Assembly: GCF_001721295.1 (NCBI RefSeq)
Contig: NZ_MDDS01000008.1
Location: forward strand, 1-64,000
Direction of reading: 5' to 3'
Length of the DNA: 64,000 nt
Origin: Sphingomonas turrisvirgatae
GTDB taxonomy: Bacteria; Pseudomonadota; Alphaproteobacteria; Sphingomonadales; Sphingomonadaceae
Shown: piece by piece, positions 1-7,047 of the stretch
How the letters are laid out: each line of letters begins with the position of its first letter
How positions within the stretch are numbered: position 1 is the stretch's first letter
Notes under the pieces: generated by a model
Told to the model about the DNA's origin: nothing
Seen by the model: the letters and a program-made list of their open reading frames with translations, nothing else
Databases searched by the model: none
Translations under genes and position numbers: made by a program

Positions 1-162
1 GCCATTCGTCCCCCAAACCTTCTCCCACAGGGAGAAGGATAGCGAAGCTTGGCAGCGTGCTGCCTAGCGTAGCTTGGATGAGGGTGGGCGGCTTTGCAAC
101 CGGCCTGCCCTCACCCTTCCGCCGCTGCGCGGCTCCCTCCCTCTCCCAACGGGAGAGGGATT
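1..162. repeat. REP-like hairpin region downstream of fliA
   Basis: Non-coding. Two hairpins are visible: CCTTCTCC (18-25) pairs with GGAGAAGG (31-38), and TCCCTCTCCC (138-147) pairs with GGGAGAGGGA (151-160), followed by four Ts. A close relative of the second hairpin recurs at 41919-41972. The element abuts the fliA stop codon and may help end or stabilise that transcript, but its T run faces the plus direction, so a simple terminator for fliA is not supported. Confidence 0.6.
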
Positions 163-906
163 TTAGCCCAGCCTGCGCATCAGGCCCTTTTTCAACCGGT
201 CGTGCGCGCTCTTCTTGATCTGGCAGACGCGGGCGCCGCCGACGCCGAGGACCTGGCCGATTTCCTCGAGGTTCAATTCCTCGACATAATAGAGCTGGAT
301 GACGAGCTGCTCTTTTTCGGGCAGTTCGCTGATCGTGGCGATCAGCGCCTCGCGCTGGTCGGCGTCGGCAAGTGCGTCGAAGGCGGACGGTTCGTCCGAC
401 ATGAACCATGGCCCTTCGTCCGAATAGACGTTGTCGATCGAGTCGAAGCGCACCGCCTCGGCCGTCGCATAGTCGCTGCGCAGCTTGTCGATCGTGACGC
501 CGAGGCGCGAGGCGACCTGCGCCTCGTCCGGGCGCTTGCCGGTTTCAGCGGTGAGCGCGCCGACTACGTCGACATAGGCGCGGCGGCGCTTCATCGCGCC
601 GCGCGTCAGTGTCGCCTGTCGCCGCAATTCGTCGATCATCGCGCCGCGCACGCGAGTCTGGAGATACTGGTCGAAGCTGACGAGGCCGCGATCCTCGAAG
701 CTGCCGGCCGCTTCGACCAGTGCGACGAGGCCGATCTGCACCAAGTCTTCGACGTCGATCAGGCTGCTCATCGACCCATGGACGTGCCAGGCGAGCCGGC
801 GGACCAGCGGCATATGCTTGCGCACCAGCCCGTCCATGTCGCGGCGTGTGTTGCCGGTGCGACCATAGGTCAGCGCGAACTCGTTGCGTTTCGGGAGCGC
901 GTTCAT
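163..906 (-). CDS. fliA: Flagellar sigma factor FliA (sigma-28)
   Basis: RNA polymerase sigma factor for late flagellar and chemotaxis genes, 247 residues, normal for the family. Sigma region 2 spans about residues 30-95, with helices around HMPLVRRLAW and DVEDLVQIGL. Region 3 follows, and region 4 with its helix-turn-helix lies at about 190-240 (LNLEEIGQVLGV). The ATG at 906 overlaps the flhA stop as ATGA, which decides the start over an upstream in-frame codon. It is the last gene of a transglycosylase-flhA-fliA unit that begins at a sigma-54 promoter near 3919-3934, so FliA should be made after the sigma-54 activator fires. Its anti-sigma partner FlgM is encoded at 4337-4621. Confidence 0.95.
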   Translation of the reverse strand: MNALPKRNEFALTYGRTGNTRRDMDGLVRKHMPLVRRLAWHVHGSMSSLIDVEDLVQIGLVALVEAAGSFEDRGLVSFDQYLQTRVRGAMIDELRRQATLTRGAMKRRRAYVDVVGALTAETGKRPDEAQVASRLGVTIDKLRSDYATAEAVRFDSIDNVYSDEGPWFMSDEPSAFDALADADQREALIATISELPEKEQLVIQLYYVEELNLEEIGQVLGVGGARVCQIKKSAHDRLKKGLMRRLG

Positions 907-2996
907 GCTGCGAGCGCCTCCGGCGCGCCGATCACGGCGACGACTTCGACCGACTTGTCCTCGGGCACTTCGAAGAAGCTCATGACAGGGGTATCCGGTA
1001 GGCACGTCTTGACCAGCTTGCGGATCGCGATGCGGATCGAGGGCTGGACGACGAGCGCGAAGGGCTTGGCCTCGGCCACGAGCGGCTGCGCCGCGCGTTG
1101 CAGCGCATCGACGATGCGGCGACCGAGATCGGGTTCGATCGTGTGGCGCTTGGCCGGGTCCGAACGGACCGCCTGACCGAGCAGCGCCTCAAGATGCCCC
1201 TCCAAGGTCATGACGCGCAGCGGTTCGCGCACGCCGCACAGGCGCTGGATGATCAGCTGACCAAGTTCGGGGCGGATGAGCTCGATGATCTCGTCGGCAT
1301 CGTGCGTCTTTTGCGCGGCCATGGCGATGGCGGCGGCGATGCGGCGGAACTCCTTCAAGGGGATATTCTCGGCCAGCAGCCCGCGGAGCACTTGCGTGAG
1401 CGTCGTGATCGGCAGCGGGTTGGGCGAGAGCGAGGCGACGAGCTGCGCCGCGCGTTCGCGCAGGCCGTCGAGCAGTGCCTGCACCTCATCCGGACCGAGC
1501 AGGTCGGACGCGTTGCTGATCAGCGCCTGGTTGAGATGCGTCGCCATAACGGTGCCGGGATCGACCACCAGCCAGCCCTGACCGGTCGCGGCGTCGGCAT
1601 CGGCGGGCGAAATCCACACTGCATCCAGGCCAAAGGTCGGATCCTTGGCAGTCTTGCCATTCAAGTGACCGACCGCCTGGCCGGTATCGAGCGCCAGCAT
1701 CTCGTCCGGCGAGACGCTGTCCTCCCCGATCACGACGCCGCCGACGATGATGCGATAGGTAAAGGGATCGAGGTTGATGTCGTCGCGCACGCGTACCTGC
1801 GGCACGACGAAGCCCAGATCCTTCGACAGCTGGCGACGCACGCCCGTGATGCGGCCCATTAGCGCGCCGCCGCGACGTTCGTCGATCAGCGGCACCAGGC
1901 CATAGCCGATGTCGATCATCACCTGCATGTTGTCGGTGACTTCGTCCCAGCCGATCCTGGACGGATCGGCGGGTTCGGCCTCGACCTCGACCGGCTCGGG
2001 CGCCGGCGGGCGCTTGCTTGCCTGATAGAGCTTCCACGCCATGAACCCCGAGCCGGCAGCGGCCGGCGCGATGATGAGGAAGGGCATGCCGGGCAGCAGG
2101 CCGAGCAGGCCGATGATGATCGCGACCGGCGTCCAGGTGCGGTGGCTGTTGAACTGGCTGCCGATCTGGCTGGTCAGGTCCTGATCGCGGTCGGCGTTGA
2201 CGCGCGTGACGATCGCGGCGGCGGCGATCGAGAGCAGCAGCGCCGGGATTTGCGCGACGAGCGCGTCGCCGATCGCCAGCAGCACATAGGTCTGCGCCGC
2301 TTCGCCCAGGGTAAGGCCGTGGCTGACCGGCCCGAGGATCAGGCCGCCGATGACGTTGATGAACAGGATCAGCAGGCCGGCGACCGCGTCGCCCTTCACG
2401 AATTTGGACGAACCGTCCATCGCGCCGTGGAAATCGGCTTCGGCGCCGACTTCGACGCGGCGCGCCTTGGCCTGGTCGGGCGTGATGAGGCCGGCGTTCA
2501 AGTCGGCGTCGATCGCCATCTGCTTGCCCGGCAGCGCGTCGAGGGTGAACCGCGCGCTGACTTCCGACACGCGGCCCGCACCCTTGGTCACCACGATCAG
2601 GTTGATGATGATGAGGATCGCGAACACGAACAGGCCCACGACATAGTCGCCGCCGATCATGAAGGTGCCGAATGCCTCGATCACATGGCCGGCGGCGGCT
2701 TCGCCCTCATGCCCATGGCCGAGCACGACGCGGGTCGAGGCGACGTTGAGGCCGAGGCGGAACAGCGTCGCAAAGAGCAGTACGGTCGGGAAGGCGGAGA
2801 AGTCCAATGGCTTCTGCGCGTTGAGCGCCACCATCAGCACGGCGAGGCTGATGATGATATTCATGATGAAGAAGGCGTCCAGCAGGAAGGTCGGCACCGG
2901 CACGACCATCATGCCGACCAGCACCAGGATGGCGACGGGGAGCGCGAACCCCTTGATCGCGGGGAGGATGTTCCCCTTCATTGCGGCAGCATTCAC
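903..2996 (-). CDS. flhA: Flagellar type III export gate protein FlhA
   Basis: Inner-membrane component of the flagellar type III export apparatus, 697 residues, the usual length. The N-terminal half (about 15-320) carries the multiple membrane helices. The FHIPEP-family signature region lies around residues 147-170 (RFTLDALPGKQMAIDADLN). The C-terminal half is the cytosolic docking domain for chaperone-substrate complexes. The start at 2996 is five bases after the transglycosylase stop and the stop overlaps fliA, so the three genes look co-transcribed. FlhB and the FliPQR genes are not in this window. Confidence 0.97.
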   Translation of the reverse strand: MNAAAMKGNILPAIKGFALPVAILVLVGMMVVPVPTFLLDAFFIMNIIISLAVLMVALNAQKPLDFSAFPTVLLFATLFRLGLNVASTRVVLGHGHEGEAAAGHVIEAFGTFMIGGDYVVGLFVFAILIIINLIVVTKGAGRVSEVSARFTLDALPGKQMAIDADLNAGLITPDQAKARRVEVGAEADFHGAMDGSSKFVKGDAVAGLLILFINVIGGLILGPVSHGLTLGEAAQTYVLLAIGDALVAQIPALLLSIAAAAIVTRVNADRDQDLTSQIGSQFNSHRTWTPVAIIIGLLGLLPGMPFLIIAPAAAGSGFMAWKLYQASKRPPAPEPVEVEAEPADPSRIGWDEVTDNMQVMIDIGYGLVPLIDERRGGALMGRITGVRRQLSKDLGFVVPQVRVRDDINLDPFTYRIIVGGVVIGEDSVSPDEMLALDTGQAVGHLNGKTAKDPTFGLDAVWISPADADAATGQGWLVVDPGTVMATHLNQALISNASDLLGPDEVQALLDGLRERAAQLVASLSPNPLPITTLTQVLRGLLAENIPLKEFRRIAAAIAMAAQKTHDADEIIELIRPELGQLIIQRLCGVREPLRVMTLEGHLEALLGQAVRSDPAKRHTIEPDLGRRIVDALQRAAQPLVAEAKPFALVVQPSIRIAIRKLVKTCLPDTPVMSFFEVPEDKSVEVVAVIGAPEALAA

Positions 2997-3001
2997 TGGG
3001 G

Positions 3002-3880
3002 TCAGGCTCCCATGCTCGCGAGCATCATATAGGCGAGGCGTGCGGTCTGCGGCGTCGGGCGCAGAGGGTTGACGCGGGCATCGTCACGCGTGGCCGTCGT
3101 GTTTTTGAAGCGGTCCAGAGTCGTCAGCCATTGCTGGTCGCGGCCGACCGCATCGTTGCCGAGAACGACTTCGGCATCGGGGCCGAGCGACTGGACGAGC
3201 TGCTGGAACCGGGCATCGCCTGCGCCGAAGCTGCCCGATGCCGCGCCGGTGCCGCCGACTGCTGCCGCGCCCTTGTCGAGCTTGCCGGCGAAGCGTTCGT
3301 AGATCTGGCCAAGCGAGCGCGGCGTGCCGTTCGGCGAATAGAAGATGCCGCGGTTGGCGCGGGCGGCGGCGGGGAACAGCGCGGCGCCGGACCGGTCAGG
3401 ACTGGCGTCCATCGCCTTCAGGAACTTGCGCGCGCCGCCAAGGCCCAGAAAGTGTGCCATGTAGAGGTCGGTGCCCGTCGCTTCGCGGCGGAGCGCGGAT
3501 TCAAGCGCGTCCTTGTTGTCGCTAGCGTGTTCGGCGGCCATCAGCGAAGCGGCCTGGGGATCGTTGCGCAGCGACAGGATCGCGCGGCGCGTGTCGGGGT
3601 CGGAGACGACAAAGCGGCCCGATCCGGTCTGGCGGATGCTGTTCGACGCCCAGCCAAGGCCGTGCTTGTCGCCATGTTCCTTGACCACGCCGAGCCAGCT
3701 CTGTTCGATGAACTGATAAAGGCCGGTGGCGGACGAGGTGGCGGCGCGCGCGTTGGTGCGCAGGCCGCTTTCGACCTGCGCCTGGCCGAGCAGATAATTG
3801 AAGTCGATGCCGGTCTTCTGGCTGGCCAGCTGAATCGCCGAGGTGACGCTCGCTCTGGCTCCGATGGAAGGTACGCTCAT
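3002..3880 (-). CDS. Stand-alone lytic transglycosylase (SLT fold), flagellum-associated
   Basis: Predicted peptidoglycan lytic transglycosylase of 292 residues that would open the cell wall for the flagellar rod. An SLT-type catalytic segment lies near the N-terminus: GQAQVESGL places the candidate catalytic Glu at residue 37, followed by ATGLYQFIEQSW. No Sec signal peptide or membrane helix is visible at the N-terminus (MSVPSIGARASVTSAIQ), so it may leave through the flagellar export gate or another route. It is the first gene after a sigma-54 promoter and sits directly upstream of flhA. FlgJ in this window has only the rod-binding part, so this protein probably provides the muramidase function, as SltF does in Rhodobacter. 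Confidence 0.8.
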   Translation of the reverse strand: MSVPSIGARASVTSAIQLASQKTGIDFNYLLGQAQVESGLRTNARAATSSATGLYQFIEQSWLGVVKEHGDKHGLGWASNSIRQTGSGRFVVSDPDTRRAILSLRNDPQAASLMAAEHASDNKDALESALRREATGTDLYMAHFLGLGGARKFLKAMDASPDRSGAALFPAAARANRGIFYSPNGTPRSLGQIYERFAGKLDKGAAAVGGTGAASGSFGAGDARFQQLVQSLGPDAEVVLGNDAVGRDQQWLTTLDRFKNTTATRDDARVNPLRPTPQTARLAYMMLASMGA

Positions 3881-3918
3881 CCGCTCTTGCTCTTGTTCCC
3901 CTTGGGTCAGGGGGGATC

Positions 3919-3934
3919 AGCAAGAGGCGTGCCA
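3919..3934 (-). promoter_or_regulatory. Sigma-54 promoter for transglycosylase-flhA-fliA
   Basis: The minus strand reads TGGCACGCCTCTTGCT, a full match to the sigma-54 -24/-12 consensus TGGCACG-N4-TTGCW. It lies about 40 bases upstream of the transglycosylase start and faces it. Paired enhancer-like palindromes lie 110-165 bases upstream, at 4044-4081. Confidence 0.85.
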
Positions 3935-3950
3935 GTTGCTCCTGTTCGCC

Positions 3951-4022
3951 ACCCCGGGAAAGCCGGGGCGTCGGGCGTCAGGCGCAAACCCCGCGAGATC
4001 CCGGCTTTCGCCGGGATGACGA
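3951..4022. repeat. REP-like element (GATCCCGGC-TTTC-GCCGGGATGACG type)
   Basis: Two adjacent hairpins: CCCCGG (3952-3957) with CCGGGG (3963-3968), and ATCCCGGC (3998-4005) with GCCGGGAT (4010-4017). The same family recurs at 26943-27024, 28618-28727, 39675-39758 and 41879-41906. Here it lies between flgN and the sigma-54 promoter of the next unit. Confidence 0.75.
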
Positions 4023-4029
4023 AATTAGG

Positions 4030-4350
4030 TCAGGCATAAGCTCCGGCAATACCGGGCCGGTAGGACGGCAAATTGTTGCCGGTCAGCGCCTGAAGCCGCC
4101 GGCGGACGTTGGCGGACATGAGGTTCACGTAGATGCGGCACGTCTCGTTCAGGCGATGCGCCTCTTCCGCCAAAGCCTTCAGCTCCGGCGAAAGCTCGGG
4201 CGTGTCGTCGTTCGCGGCCCCCACCGCGTCGATCCCGGCCAGCTTCTCACGCGTCGCGCGTTCCAGCGCGGCGACGTCGTTCGCCTTCAGCGCATCGATC
4301 TCGGCATGCAGTGCGTCGATCATGCGGACCAGGGCGTCACGCCTTGTCAT
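4030..4350 (-). CDS. flgN: FlgN-like export chaperone for hook-associated proteins
   Basis: Small helical protein of 106 residues in the position of FlgN, the cytosolic chaperone that escorts FlgK and FlgL to the export gate. The sequence is mostly predicted helix (RDALVRMIDALHAEIDALKA and later segments) with no signal peptide, as expected. The ATG at 4350 lies 14 bases inside the end of flgM, suggesting coupled translation. A longer in-frame reading upstream would overlap all of flgM and is unlikely. FlgN sequences diverge strongly, so the call rests on size, helicity and the flgA-flgM-flgN order. The 3' end contains the enhancer-like palindromes of the next promoter. Confidence 0.75.
   Translation of the reverse strand: MTRRDALVRMIDALHAEIDALKANDVAALERATREKLAGIDAVGAANDDTPELSPELKALAEEAHRLNETCRIYVNLMSANVRRRLQALTGNNLPSYRPGIAGAYA
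4044..4081. promoter_or_regulatory. Tandem activator-site palindromes upstream of the flhA-fliA promoter
   Basis: A perfect palindrome CGGCAA-ATTG-TTGCCG occupies 4066-4081, and a degenerate copy CGGCAA-TACC-GGGCCG occupies 4044-4059. Their centres are 22 bases apart, about two helical turns. The same motif pair precedes the flgB sigma-54 promoter (6538-6574). The sites lie inside the 3' end of flgN. Binding by a FlbD/FlrC-like enhancer protein is inferred. Confidence 0.6.
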
Positions 4351-4621
4351 GTGGGTTCCATTGCAGTTTGAGCGCGAGCAGGCGATCCGCGATGGTCGAA
4401 GGGACCAGCGGGAACTTGCCGTCCGCGATCGCCTTCTTGATCTTCGCCACGCGATCGGCATCGACCGGTGCGCTGGCGGCCGCGGCCTGCGTCAGCGACG
4501 CAGCGGTGCTGGCCTGCGCAACCTGCGTTGCGGTCTGCGCGCCTTTGACGGGCGCAGCCGGAGCCACCGGCGCGAGCCGGGGGTTGAACGATGCAGGCTT
4601 GAAGCCGACTGGATCTACCAT
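4337..4621 (-). CDS. flgM: Anti-sigma-28 factor FlgM
   Basis: Predicted FlgM of 94 residues, which holds FliA inactive until the hook is finished and FlgM is exported. The N-terminal half is Ala/Pro/Gln-rich and likely disordered. The conserved sigma-binding helices lie at about residues 53-84 (VDADRVAKIKKAIADGKFPL, then the STIADRLLAL segment). The preceding gene is flgA and flgN overlaps its 3' end. A sigma-28-type promoter lies 32-58 bases upstream, consistent with the known late, FliA-dependent expression of flgM in other bacteria. The cognate fliA is nearby at 163-906. Confidence 0.88.
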   Translation of the reverse strand: MVDPVGFKPASFNPRLAPVAPAAPVKGAQTATQVAQASTAASLTQAAAASAPVDADRVAKIKKAIADGKFPLVPSTIADRLLALKLQWNPHDKA

Positions 4622-4652
4622 GTCTGCAACCCCTTTTCTGCGGACATCTGCT

Positions 4653-4679
4653 CAAACGGCCGATGGCGCAGAAGCTTTA
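4653..4679 (-). promoter_or_regulatory. Sigma-28 (FliA) promoter of flgM
   Basis: On the minus strand TAAAGCTT (4672-4679) is followed after exactly 11 bases by GCCGTTTG (4653-4660). The enteric FliA consensus is TAAAGTTT-N11-GCCGATAA, so 7 of 8 and 5 of 8 positions match with perfect spacing. The start of flgM is about 32 bases downstream. Confidence 0.65.
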
Positions 4680-4688
4680 GCGAAAATT

Positions 4689-5195
4689 TTATTCGCCGGA
4701 TCCAGGTAGGCGCGCTCGGCCCGGCGAGACCGCGACCGCAGCGATCGGCGGGCGCTTGTCGTCGACCTTGACCGCGACGCGCGTGCCGGCGGCGGCGTCG
4801 CTGACCGCAATCCCCTCACGCGTGATCGAGAAGCCGGCGGCGCCGGCCTCGACCATGACGGGATCGCCGCGCTTGATGACGAAGTCGGGCTTCACGATCG
4901 CAGGCGCGGCCGTGCGCGGCGGCGCGGCGGGCCGGGGCAGTGCGATCACCGGGACGAACAGCCGCCATTGCTGCGGCCCCTGGCAGCGGATCACCACCGC
5001 ATCCTCGGCTGCCGAGCGCCACGAGAGCTGCGGATCGGCGCAGGCGGCAAGCTTCAGCCGCTTGTCGACGGGCGCGCGGGCGCCGCCTTCCTGCCCGATC
5101 GGGGCGCCAGCGAACCGTTCGACCAGCCGGTCGAGCGCTTCGGTTGACTGGAAGCCGGGCGCCGCAGCGCTGGCGAGGAGAAGAATGGCGATCAT
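4689..5195 (-). CDS. flgA: FlgA, P-ring assembly chaperone
   Basis: Periplasmic chaperone for assembly of the FlgI P-ring, 168 residues from the ATG at 5195, which has a GGAGG ribosome site just upstream. A short hydrophobic N-terminus (MIAILLLASAAAPG) looks like a compact signal peptide. The C-terminal half (about 90-165) has the SAF-like fold features of FlgA, with KRGDPVMVEAGAAGFSI and a closing segment rich in Val and Ala. It is downstream of the motA2-motB2 pair and upstream of flgM. Its client FlgI is encoded at 11858-12952. An upstream in-frame start would lie inside motB2 and is rejected. Confidence 0.9.
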   Translation of the reverse strand: MIAILLLASAAAPGFQSTEALDRLVERFAGAPIGQEGGARAPVDKRLKLAACADPQLSWRSAAEDAVVIRCQGPQQWRLFVPVIALPRPAAPPRTAAPAIVKPDFVIKRGDPVMVEAGAAGFSITREGIAVSDAAAGTRVAVKVDDKRPPIAAVAVSPGRARLPGSGE

Positions 5196-5208
5196 GTGTG
5201 CCTCCGGT

Positions 5209-5721
5209 TCAACTGGCGTCGCCGGCAAAGCCGACGGAAAGGATGACGACCGGCGCGCGGCCGGGCTGGACGGTTATCGAGATCCGTGCCGGATGGACGC
5301 CGGCCGCGATCAGCGCGGCGGCGACATGGCGGGCGCGGTCGACGGCAAGGATCGCCGGGCTATGGGTCGCGGGATCGGCGTCGCCGGCCGGGCCGGTCGA
5401 GCCGGTGACGGTGATGCGCGTGCGCTGGTCGCGCGCCGCATCGCGCGCCCAGGCGATCACCTGGCGCGGGTCGGCGTCGGCGCTGCCGGTCGCAAATACG
5501 AGCCGGGCGGTTGCCACGGTCATCGGCGGCGGGGCCGCTTCCTCGATCCCGAAGCCGGCGCGCAGGCCGGCCAGCAGCCGCTCACGATCGAGCTCGCGGT
5601 TGGCCTGGAGCAGCACGAAGAAGCCGACCAAAAGCAGCGCGAGATCGGCGAGCGTGATGATCCAAGCCGAGCGTGCGGGCGCGATGTCGTCCCACGCGTC
5701 GCCAGAGACTTGTGCGGTCAT
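5209..5721 (-). CDS. Short MotB/PomB-like stator protein (motB2) with degenerate OmpA domain
   Basis: Probable second stator B-subunit, 170 residues, far shorter than the 300-residue MotB at 16564-17466. A single membrane helix spans about residues 19-38 (WIITLADLALLLVGFFVLLQ) and carries the ion-conducting Asp at residue 26. An OmpA-like domain follows at 68-165, but the usual GHTD motif reads GSTG at 107-110, so a key peptidoglycan-binding Asp is missing. An Arg equivalent to the binding Arg may remain in DRARHV (128-133). Little plug or linker exists. The start overlaps the motA2 stop as ATGA. The pair heads the minus-strand flagellar unit before flgA. Confidence 0.75.
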   Translation of the reverse strand: MTAQVSGDAWDDIAPARSAWIITLADLALLLVGFFVLLQANRELDRERLLAGLRAGFGIEEAAPPPMTVATARLVFATGSADADPRQVIAWARDAARDQRTRITVTGSTGPAGDADPATHSPAILAVDRARHVAAALIAAGVHPARISITVQPGRAPVVILSVGFAGDAS

Positions 5722-6404
5722 GCGGCGAAGTCGCGCTTGCGTGCGCGCTCCAGTGTAGCGAGCGCGGCGAGCGGCGCAATCAGGCGGTGGCGTTGAGCCG
5801 CTTCGGTGCGGGCAAGGCGCTTCAGCCGCGCGGCGATCGGCATCGCGACGAGGTTGGCGAGCAGCGCGCCATAGAGCGTCGCGAGCAGGGCGACCGCCAT
5901 CGCGGCGCCGATCGTGTCGGGATCGGTCATCGCAGCGAACATCTGGACGAGGCCGAGGATGGTGCCGATGAGGCCCATTGCCGGCGCTGCCTCGCCCGCG
6001 CCCACCCAGACCTCGATCGCAGCGCGGTGGCGGTCGGCGCGCGCTTCGATGCAGTCGGAGACAAGCGTGGCGACCTGGTCCGGCGTCGCGCCATCGACGG
6101 CGGCGTGGATGGCGGCAGCCATGTCGGGATCGGCGATCACGGAGCGATCGAGCGAGAGCACGCCATGACGCCGGGCGATCCGATCGAGCGCGGCGGTCTG
6201 GTGAAGCAGCGGCGCGGCAGCGAACGGCGCGCGCCACAGCGTGCGCAGCGCGGCGAAAGCGCGGGCGACATCGCGCAGTTGGTTGCGCAGCACGAGGCTG
6301 GCCAGCGTGCCGCCCAGCACGATCCCGATCGCCAGCGGATCGAGGAAGATGTCCGGCGAGAACGTCGCGGCGGCTGCGGACGCGGGTAGCGCGGTGATAT
6401 TCAT
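5718..6404 (-). CDS. MotA/PomA-like stator protein (motA2)
   Basis: Flagellar stator A-subunit homologue of 228 residues, shorter than typical MotA (about 255-295). The best-conserved part is the membrane pair near the C-terminus: GLIGTILGLVQMF at 144-156, matching the PomA/MotA proton-channel family signature, and AVALLATLYGALLANLVA from residue 170. An N-terminal hydrophobic segment lies at about 23-38 (PLAIGIVLGGTLASLV). The ATG at 6404 is chosen because upstream codons give a low-complexity, Arg-rich extension. A near-consensus sigma-54 element sits at 6416-6431 on the same strand but would give an almost leaderless transcript. The gene diverges from flgB and shares its upstream region with the enhancer palindromes. 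Confidence 0.78.
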   Translation of the reverse strand: MNITALPASAAAATFSPDIFLDPLAIGIVLGGTLASLVLRNQLRDVARAFAALRTLWRAPFAAAPLLHQTAALDRIARRHGVLSLDRSVIADPDMAAAIHAAVDGATPDQVATLVSDCIEARADRHRAAIEVWVGAGEAAPAMGLIGTILGLVQMFAAMTDPDTIGAAMAVALLATLYGALLANLVAMPIAARLKRLARTEAAQRHRLIAPLAALATLERARKRDFAA

Positions 6405-6537
6405 GCGCGATGCCCTGCAAGGCGCGGGCCATTTGCCGCGGGACGGTTCAGGGCGGGCTTGCCCAGGCGGTGTCCGGCGCAGCGGTGCCGACCTTTTCGT
6501 CGAGCGACCGATCGCGACCGATCGACACCGGCAAGAA

Positions 6538-6574
6538 CGGCAAAAGCATTGCCGCCACCGGCAACATCTTGCCG
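6538..6574. promoter_or_regulatory. Tandem activator-site palindromes upstream of flgB
   Basis: Two palindromes with identical half-sites: CGGCAA-AAGCA-TTGCCG at 6538-6554 and CGGCAA-CATC-TTGCCG at 6559-6574, centres about 20 bases apart. They lie 54-90 bases upstream of the flgB sigma-54 promoter, a normal place for an enhancer-binding protein. They resemble, from memory, the ftr elements bound by FlbD in Caulobacter. Confidence 0.7.
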
Positions 6575-6627
6575 TGTCCACCGTGTTTCCCGGAAAATTG
6601 CGCGATTTCGGCCCGACTGCGAAAAAC

Positions 6628-6643
6628 TGGCACGCCCATTGCT
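6628..6643 (+). promoter_or_regulatory. Sigma-54 promoter of the flgBCDEFGHIJKL operon
   Basis: TGGCACGCCCATTGCT matches the sigma-54 consensus TGGCACG-N4-TTGCW at every defined position. Transcription would begin near 6654, about 25 bases before the flgB start, leaving room for the GGAGG at 6666-6670. Confidence 0.9.
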
Positions 6644-6679
6644 AGGACGGCTGCGAACATTGGTGCGGAGGCACGGAAC

Positions 6680-7045
6680 ATGGGCAACAACAGTCTTTTC
6701 GGGGTGCACGGCGCGGCGCTTGCGGTGCGTTCGCAACGCATGGGCGTCCTCGCGTCGAACATCGCGAACGCCTCGACACCCGGCTTCAAGGCCAAGGACA
6801 TCGACTTTGGCGAGGCGCTGAATGCGATTGAGAATGCCGACTCGACCGGCGGCATCGGCGGCGATCATTCGATCGACGGCGCGGTCAAGTATCGCGTTCC
6901 GCTGCAGCCGAGCATCGACGGCAACACGGTCGAGCTCAGCACCGAACAGACCGCCTTTGCGGAAAACGCCGTCGCCTATCAGACGACGCTGGCTTTCCTG
7001 AACGGGCGCATCTCGACCATCACCCGCGCGCTGAAGGGCGAATAA
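6680..7045 (+). CDS. flgB: Proximal rod protein FlgB
   Basis: First structural gene of the rod-hook operon, 121 residues. FlgB forms the proximal rod in the periplasm. The N-terminal rod signature is clear (LASNIANASTPGFKAKDIDF) and the C-terminus has the matching coiled-coil segment ending in LNGRISTITRALKGE. The ATG at 6680 is preceded by a GGAGG and lies just after the sigma-54 promoter; a longer in-frame reading would cross the promoter and is rejected. flgC follows after two bases. Confidence 0.95.
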   Translation: MGNNSLFGVHGAALAVRSQRMGVLASNIANASTPGFKAKDIDFGEALNAIENADSTGGIGGDHSIDGAVKYRVPLQPSIDGNTVELSTEQTAFAENAVAYQTTLAFLNGRISTITRALKGE

Positions 7046-7047
7046 GC

